The notes beneath the pieces were generated by a model. That model saw only the letters and a program-made list of their open reading frames with translations. It was not told where the DNA came from and did no database searches. The translations under genes were made by a program, and so were the position numbers. A DNA stretch of 13,946 nucleotides, from positions 1-13,946 of the forward strand of contig CANHNT010000018.1 in assembly GCA_947461985.1 (NCBI GenBank), read 5' to 3'. How positions within the stretch are numbered: the first letter of the stretch is position 1; each line of letters opens with the position of its first letter. The DNA comes from Bacteroidota bacterium. GTDB lineage: Bacteria; Bacteroidota; Bacteroidia; Chitinophagales; Chitinophagaceae. This document shows, one piece after another, positions 12,590 through 13,946 of the stretch.

Positions 12590-13946
12590 ATGAATACTTC
12601 TAAACTAAATAAAATATTATTTGATCAAGCTACAATTGGTATTCTGGTTGTGAATAATAAAGGACAAATTGTATCCATTAATGCATTTGCATTAAAAATG
12701 TTTGGCTATCAATTAAATGAATTACTAAAACATCCTATTAATTTACTTATTCCTGAACGGTTTCATCCTAGAATACAAAGGCAAATTAATATATCATTTA
12801 AAAAAAACAAACATCGCCAAATAAATATGGGTGTTGATTTGGTTGCTATAAAAAAGAATAGAGTTGAATTCCCTGTTGAAATAAGTTTTGGAATTTTTGA
12901 AGATGATGGTGAAAAAATGGCTAATATTTACATCATCGATATCTCTATTAGAAAAAATGCAGAAATGCAAATTGTAAAATTAGATTCAGAATTGGAATCA
13001 AAAGTTGAATATAGAACGCATCATTTAACAGAGGCATTAGTAGAATTAGAGCACTCAAAAATGGAGCTTCAAAGGGCATTAGAATTTCAAAAGATTTTGT
13101 TATTTAATGTGAAAGCAATTTTTTTTACCTTTGATGTAAATGGCATTATTCAAACCTTTAATCCTGAGGCTGAACGGGAACTAGGCTATGATGCAGCAGA
13201 AGTAATAGGCAAAAAAACCCCATTCATGTTTCATGATAAAGATTGTTTAAAAAAAAGGGCAAAAAAAATATCGAAAGAAGTTGGGCGTAAAATTTCAACT
13301 GGAATAGAGTTGTTTCGTGTTAAATCGAGTCTGCAATTATATGAAGATACTGAGTGCATTTATATTAGAAAAGATGGAATTAAATTTCCAGTTCAATTAA
13401 ATGTGTCGCCAATGAAAGATAGCTTTGGAACAATCATTGGATATGTGGGCGTTGCAATTAATATTTCAAAAATAAAAGAGGTTGAACAAGCATTAAAAGA
13501 AGCACTTGATAAAGAAAAAGAACTCAATGAATTAAAAACAAGATTTGTATCTACTGCATCACATGAATTTAGAACACCTTTAAGCACCATTCTTTCTTCT
13601 ACCTATTTACTTGGAAAATATTGTACATTTGAAGAGCAACTAAAACGTGAAAATCATATTACTCGAATCATTTCATCTGTGGATACCCTGACAAAAATAT
13701 TAGATGATTTACTGAGTGTAGGTAAAATTGAAGAAGGTGGAATTCAAGTTAAAGCGATTACAATAAATATTAAAGAGTTTGTTTTAAATTTATCCTCTCA
13801 AATAATCAATTCACTCAAATTAAAACAAAAAATTCGTTGCACGCACATAGGAAAAGAAAATGTAGAGATCGATGAAACTTTATTGAAACATATTCTTTTT
13901 AACCTAATTTCAAACGCAAGTAAGTTTTCACCAGAAGCAAGTCAAA
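12590..13946 (+). CDS. PAS-PAS sensor histidine kinase, 3' end cut by window
   Basis: Gene open at the right edge; 452 residues are visible. Domains in order: PAS 1 (about 5-120; DQATIGILVVNNKGQIVSIN, LIPERFHP), a charged coiled coil (about 123-168), PAS 2 (about 170-293; GIIQTFNPEAERELGY, then YVGVAINIS), a short linker helix, then HisKA with the H-box STASHEFRTPLSTI (321-334; H325 is the predicted phosphorylated His). The N-box of the ATPase domain begins at HILFNLISNASKFSP (N442); the G boxes lie beyond the window. No membrane helix or signal peptide is seen, so it is probably a cytoplasmic sensor of a small ligand, redox or light cue; no cofactor-binding residues can be named. The start is the first ATG after an in-frame TAA at 12584. 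Its partner regulator may follow outside the window. The 60-base gap from the preceding gene holds an inverted repeat. Confidence 0.93.
   Translation, partial: MNTSKLNKILFDQATIGILVVNNKGQIVSINAFALKMFGYQLNELLKHPINLLIPERFHPRIQRQINISFKKNKHRQINMGVDLVAIKKNRVEFPVEISFGIFEDDGEKMANIYIIDISIRKNAEMQIVKLDSELESKVEYRTHHLTEALVELEHSKMELQRALEFQKILLFNVKAIFFTFDVNGIIQTFNPEAERELGYDAAEVIGKKTPFMFHDKDCLKKRAKKISKEVGRKISTGIELFRVKSSLQLYEDTECIYIRKDGIKFPVQLNVSPMKDSFGTIIGYVGVAINISKIKEVEQALKEALDKEKELNELKTRFVSTASHEFRTPLSTILSSTYLLGKYCTFEEQLKRENHITRIISSVDTLTKILDDLLSVGKIEEGGIQVKAITINIKEFVLNLSSQIINSLKLKQKIRCTHIGKENVEIDETLLKHILFNLISNASKFSPEASQ

Noticed and set aside
13393..13590. 65-codon minus-strand reading frame
   Set aside because: It is the shadow of the histidine kinase coding strand.

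Overview
The window reads as a chromosomal segment of an AT-rich Bacteroidota (Bacteroidetes), probably near the Chitinophagales/Sphingobacteriales, although the exact lineage is inference. The evidence is a secreted M43 protease ending in a type IX secretion sorting domain, A-rich leaders with almost no Shine-Dalgarno sequences, matches to the Bacteroidetes-type promoter (TTG, about 19 bases, TAnnTTTG), and tandem-domain universal stress proteins typical of the phylum. No rRNA, tRNA, CRISPR array, insertion sequence or phage module was seen. The only transfer hint is the higher G+C of the 5' part of recQ.

Left part (1-3800): the 3' part or whole of a small VOC/glyoxalase-fold protein is followed by a 440-base non-coding stretch with several compact hairpins that all have 3-base loops and look like a REP-type repeat cluster. 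Next is a RecQ-family helicase with a GTG start. Its stop overlaps the start of a Gfo/Idh/MocA sugar-nucleotide-type dehydrogenase by 8 bases.

Middle part (3800-8330): a secreted pappalysin-like (M43) metalloprotease with fibronectin III, PPC-like and type A sorting domains lies behind a near-consensus sigma-54 (-24/-12) promoter. It converges on a minus-strand operon, with one bidirectional terminator between them. Read in transcription order, that operon is a half-length DUF1456 (YehS-like) protein, mnmH (tRNA 2-selenouridine synthase) and selD (selenophosphate synthetase, Cys form). SelD makes selenophosphate and MnmH uses it to convert 2-thiouridine to 2-selenouridine in tRNA anticodons. 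No selenocysteine genes are seen, so selenium use here points to tRNA modification.

Right part (8330-13946): all genes point right and have an envelope and stress theme. They are an outer-membrane beta-barrel protein with a palindromic operator candidate and its own terminator, two tandem-domain universal stress proteins, a YtxH / holin-X (YqjE-like) / YqjK-like trio of small envelope proteins, and a PAS-PAS histidine kinase cut by the right edge. The kinase and stress proteins may belong to one regulatory neighbourhood. Nothing here is clearly a new defence or mobile system. The best leads are the sigma-54 promoter on a type IX cargo gene, the hairpin cluster, the DUF1456-mnmH-selD linkage and the complementary loss of ATP motifs in the stress-protein pair.
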